Part shown: piece by piece, positions 59,800 to 64,000 of the stretch
Numbering within the stretch: the first letter of the stretch is position 1
Layout: each line of letters begins with the position of its first letter
From: Brassica napus
Lineage: Eukaryota > Streptophyta > Magnoliopsida > Brassicales > Brassicaceae
Reading direction: 5' to 3'
DNA: 64,000 nt
NCBI RefSeq assembly: GCF_020379485.1
Contig: NC_063446.1
Location: 18,177,525 to 18,241,524, forward strand
The notes under the pieces: model-generated
What the model saw: only the letters and a program-made list of their open reading frames with translations
The model's database searches: none
What the model was told of the DNA's origin: nothing
Program-made: the position numbers and the translations under genes

Positions 59800-62700
59800 T
59801 CAAGCATCCTCATTTGTTATAGGCTTTAAACCCATTACTTTTGATGATTTAGCAACAACATCTCGTGACAAACCTTTTGTAAATGGATCCGCTAGGTTGT
59901 CAGCCGATTTGATGTAGTCTATTGTGATTACACCAGTTGAGATAAGTTGTCTAATGGTTTTATTTCGTCTTCTGATGTGATGAGATTTACCATTGTAGAG
60001 ATTACTCTGAGCCCGAGCTATAGCTGATTGACTATCACAATGTATGCGTATAGCTGGCACAGGTTTCTCCCACATAGGAATATCTTCCAAAAAATTTATA
60101 AGCCATTCAGCTTCTTCTGTTGCTTTGTCTAAGGCTATGAATTCAGATTCCATGGTTGATCTGGCTAACACTGTTTGTTTGGTAGATTTCCATGATATTG
60201 CTGCTCCTCCTAGTGTAAGTACATATTCACTTGTGGATTTTGCGTTTTTAGAATCTGATATCCAGTTAGCATCACTGTATCCTTCTAAAACTGCTGATTC
60301 TTTACCATAGTGAAGCCCAAAATCTTTTGTGTAGCGCAAGTAATTAAGTACTCTTGTTAAAGCTTTCCAGTGTGTATGACCTGTATTACTTGTATATCGA
60401 CTAAGTATGTTTACTGCATGCGATAGATCTGGTCTCGTACAATTAGTCAAGTACATGAGACTTCCGATCACACGTGCATACTCGTTTTGTGACACCGCTT
60501 CACCTGAATTCTTTGTCAAGTGCATTTGGGGATCTAAAGGAGTTTTTGCCGTACTTTTAGAGTAATTTTTAAATCTCTCTAATATAGTTTGAGCATAATG
60601 AGATTGGGTTACGGTAATTCCGTTTGAGTTTCTTATAACTTTAACCCCGAGAATTACATCTACCAATCTCAAGTCTTTCATCTCAAATGTCCCTTTGAGC
60701 ATGTTCTTTGTTTGATTGATAATGTCTTTATTTCTTCCAATAATGAGCATATCATCTACATATAGACATAGCAAAACATACGCATTTTTGGTAGTTTTGT
60801 AGTATATGCATTTGTCACATTCATTTATCTTGAAACCATTTGACATCATTGTATTGTCAAATTTTTCGTGCCATAGTTTAGGAGCTTGCTTAAGCCCATA
60901 AAGTGACTTTACAAGTCGACATACTTTGTCTTCCTGTCCGGGAACGACAAAACCTTCAGGTTCTTTCATGTAAATTTCCTCTTCTGAATCACCATTTAGA
61001 AAAGCTGTTTTTACATCCATTTGATTGATTTCTAGGTCTCTTAAGGTTGCGATTGCTATCATCAGTCTTATTGATGTTATTCTCGTTACTGGAGAATATG
61101 TATCAAAATAGTCCAAACCTTCCTTTCGTCGGAATCCTTGAACTGCAAGCCTAGATTTGTATTTTCCACCAGGTTTTCGTGTCATTATCCATTTATTTCC
61201 TAATGCTTTGCAGCCAGGTGGTAAATCTGTTATGTACCATGTATAATTTTGCATAACAGAATCAAATTCACTTCTGACAGCTTCGTTCCAAAATGGAGCT
61301 TCAGGTGAAGCCATGGCTTCTGCCAAAGTTTTTGGAACATTTTCTACTAAAAATGCCATTAGGAAATCTTCACCAAAAGATTTTTCCTTTCGAGCTCTTT
61401 TGCTTCTTCGAGGTTCATATTTTTCTTCATTTTCTGAAATATCATTTGTAGAAATCTCGACGTTTGTCTCAGTTTCTGAGCTTTTGACATTGTCTCTTTC
61501 TTCTCGAGTTCGTTTTGAACCTTGTTTTTCCTTATATGGAAAAATATTTTCGAAGAAAGATGCATTTCTTGATTCCATGACTGTATTTTCATGAATGTCT
61601 GATATTGCATATTTATTTACCAGAAATCGATAAGCATTACTGTTATGTGCAATCCACTGTTTTAGGTCCAATAGTGACCTTTTTGGTGGCGGTACCGCAA
61701 CTTTTGCCAAGCACCCCCACACTTTGAGGTATTTATACGAAGGTAAATTACTTTTCCGTAATTCATATGGAGTTTTGCCAGTTACTTTGTGTGGAATTTT
61801 GTTGAGGATATAATTAGTGGTAAGCAACGCTTCCCTCCACATGTTCTGGGATAACCCAGATTCCTACAACATTGCATTCATCATCTCTTTTAGAGTTCGA
61901 TTTTTGCGTTCAGTAACTCCATTAGATTCTGGTGAGTAAGGAGTTGTAGTTTGATGGATTATTCCATGTTCTTTACAGAATGCATTGAATGGACCATCAT
62001 ACTTTCCTCCTCTGTCGTTTCTAACTACTTTAATAGTTGTGTTAAGCTGATTTTCGAGCTCGAGTTTAAATTCTTTAAATTTTTCTAAGGTTTCGCCTTT
62101 GCTATGTAATAAATATACATAACAATATTTTGTGCAGTCATCTATGAAGGTCACACGGTACTTTTTCCCACCTCTAGTTTGTATGTATTTTAAATCACAT
62201 AAATCAGTGTGAATTAAATCTAGAGGTTTATTAGTTCTTTCAACACGAGGTGATGACGTTTTTGTGAGCTTAGCCTGTACGCATACTTCACATTTTTATT
62301 TACTTGTTTTGCATTTGGGAATTAGATTTAAATTCATTAATCTTTGTATAGATTTGTAGTTTACATGGCCTAATCTTTCATGTTATATATTAAAAGACTC
62401 AACCAAATAAGCAATTGACTCTTTCTTATTCATTGAAACTTTTGGAGCTACAACTTTCGGAAGGACTGTCATTACTTTCAACTTGACAAGTCCACCCTTA
62501 ACATACCCCTTTCCCAAATACATCCCATTCTTCCTAATCACGAGCTTGTCCGCCTCAAAACTTATGGCGAATCCATTCTTGCTGAGCAAGGTTCCCGAGA
62601 CCAGATTCTTCCTCATGTCAGGCACATGCTACACATTCGTCAGAGTGACCTCACGTCCAGATGTCATCTTCAAAATCACATTGCTGCGTCCTTCAATCTT

Positions 62701-63693
62701 GGAGACTGCAGTGTTTCTCATCCTAAGCTTCTCTTGAGTCTCGCTTTTCTGATAGGTGCTGAACATCGCCCTATCGGTGCAAATGTGGGTGGTTGCACCA
62801 GTGTCATACCACCATTCCTTGGGGTTTTTGCTTTCAACCATGTTGGCTTCAGTCACCACAACAACGAGATCCTCCTCAGTGAGATTTTCCTGAGCCTTCT
62901 CCTCTTTGATCTTTTTGCGACACTCAACAGTCTTGTGTCCCACTTTGTGGCAGTAGTGACATTTCTCCTTGAACTTCTCCACATTCGCATTGATCTCAAT
63001 GCCTTTGTTCTTGAAGTTTTTTTCAGAAGCCTTCAGGGCTGCAGCAATTTTGGAAGGCTTGGCAGGAGAATTGGCGTGTGCCTTTCCTTTGCCTTTGTGC
63101 TCAGCCATGTTGACATTGTGCTCCTTAACAGTGACCTTGTCAGCAGTTCGGTTTCTGGATTCCATCTGAAGCCTCATGATGAGCTCCTCGAGCCCCATCT
63201 TCTTCTTCTTGTGCTTCAAGTAGTTCTTGAAATCCGCATAGCTTGGAGGAAGCTTTTCAATGAAGCTGAGAGTAGTGAATGTCTCACAGATGGACATTCC
63301 TTCAGCAGCGATTTCATGGCAAATGAGCTGAAACGCTTCCACCTGATCCATGATGGGTTTTGAATCCACCATTTTGAAGTCATGGAACTTTGCAACCACA
63401 TACTTCTGGCAGCCAGCGTCCTCACCCTTGTACTTCTTGTCCAGTGATCTCCATAGCTCTTTCTCCGTGGGGATCTCACAGTAGACATGGTACAATGGGT
63501 CAATGAGACGACCTAAAATGTAACATTTGCAGATGAAGTCGGAATGCACCCATATGTCAACAGTTGCGAGACTGTGAACATCATCAATCCCGTAAGAAAT
63601 AAGGGGCTTGTCCTCCTGGATGAACTTGTCTAGCTTCATCGTTGTTAGGAAGAACATCATCTTCTTCTGCACGTTTGAAGCCTTTGCCATCAA
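59800..63693 (-). pseudogene. Ty1/copia gag-pol, interrupted
   Basis: One minus-strand frame from 63,693 to 59,800. Gag/UBN2 comes first (about 63,693-62,900) with a CCHC zinc knuckle (CHYCHKVGHKTVEC). The aspartic protease (WWYDTGATTHIC) and GAG-pre-integrase (HERLGHVNYKS) follow. Integrase comes next ([39 protein letters not shown]), then reverse transcriptase ([29 protein letters not shown]) and RNase H ([20 protein letters not shown]), ending near ADPFTKGL. The frame is cut by stops at 62,629-62,631, 62,383-62,385, near 62,296 and at 61,864-61,866, so no full polyprotein can be made. The last 680 codons (61,842-59,800), covering the integrase end to RNase H, are still open. The plus-strand frames here are shadows. 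Confidence 0.93.
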
Positions 63694-63991
63694 ACTTGTC
63701 TGGCATCAGTCCTTAAGTGAACACACTAGGGATAGCCAGAGGAGTTTGAACTGCCACCGGACCACTTGCATTTGCTGAAACTGAACCCGTCTGATAAATA
63801 CGAACACCGAATAGACTCCGGCGAGTGGTTTCATCAACAGCATTTCCCGCAGGGAGGATAGTGCTTGTTGTTGCTGCAGCGGTTGACGATGTGATGTTTC
63901 CAACGGTTGCCACAGTTGCATCAGTGGCTGCAACGTTGAGTGGAGTTGTTGTTACATCAGTGGTGTCAATGGGGGTGTTGTTACCGTTCAT
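63694..63991 (-). pseudogene. N-terminal gag leader of the copia element
   Basis: A Thr/Ala-rich 92-residue stretch (MNGNNTPIDTTDVTTTPLNV...) starts at 63,991 and stops at 63,713. The next residues (MPDKFDGKGFKR) are in the same frame but a small frameshift near 63,675 separates them from the main gag frame. The 5' LTR lies beyond 64,000. Confidence 0.75.
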
Positions 63992-64000
63992 CTTTTTTCT

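Noticed and set aside
62626..63363. 245-codon plus-strand frame
   Set aside because: Antisense shadow of copia gag; the opposite strand has clear zinc knuckle and protease motifs.

Overview
The window is plant nuclear DNA from a crucifer, most likely Brassica or a close relative. Seven intron-containing genes can be modelled with GT-AG introns. Their order matches, from my memory of Arabidopsis numbering, chromosome 5 from about At5g49940 to At5g50030: NFU2, a CCDC47-like ER protein, PPOX1/PDX3, AFB5 (minus), a Raf-like kinase (minus), a DHHC palmitoyltransferase and a pectin-methylesterase-inhibitor-like protein. Neighbours I would expect between them (a hydrolase, a nucleobase transporter, a bHLH) are not visible, which fits gene loss after polyploidy.

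Layout: 0.45-10.3 kb holds NFU2, the CCDC47-like gene and PPOX1, with one hAT-like element at 1.7-2.2 kb. 10.3-14.9 kb holds two foldback elements, one of them sitting in the primer-binding site of an old copia relic. 14.9-16.9 kb is AFB5. 17.8-25 kb is nested, decayed retroelements plus a Helitron. 26.1-28.2 kb is the kinase. 29-35.2 kb is repeats: a tandem SINE-like unit split by a Helitron, a second Helitron end with gene-like pieces, and a 5'-truncated LINE. 36.4-38.5 kb is the palmitoyltransferase. 39-42.3 kb is repeats, ending in a hAT MITE about 20 bp upstream of the TATA box of the PMEI-like gene (42.4-43.2 kb). 43.96-48.13 kb is a complete 4.2 kb Mutator-like non-autonomous element full of AAGTCGTC palindromes. 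48.9-57.3 kb is a Helitron end, a gypsy fragment, a hAT element with a second TIR element nested in it, an SF3A1-like gene fragment, a SINE and an ORF-less retroposon. 58-64 kb is a decayed Ty1/copia element on the minus strand that runs off the right edge.

The genes do not form a pathway. They are unrelated housekeeping or signalling genes: plastid Fe-S assembly, ER membrane-protein biogenesis, vitamin B6 salvage, auxin perception, kinase signalling, protein S-acylation and a cell-wall inhibitor. The unusual content is in the mobile DNA: many elements keep clear target-site duplications, so nesting order can be read directly. I found no evidence for a new enzymatic or defence system. The most distinctive structure is the palindrome-rich element at 43,961-48,130. 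Exon coordinates come from splice consensus, reading frame and remembered homologues, not from transcripts.
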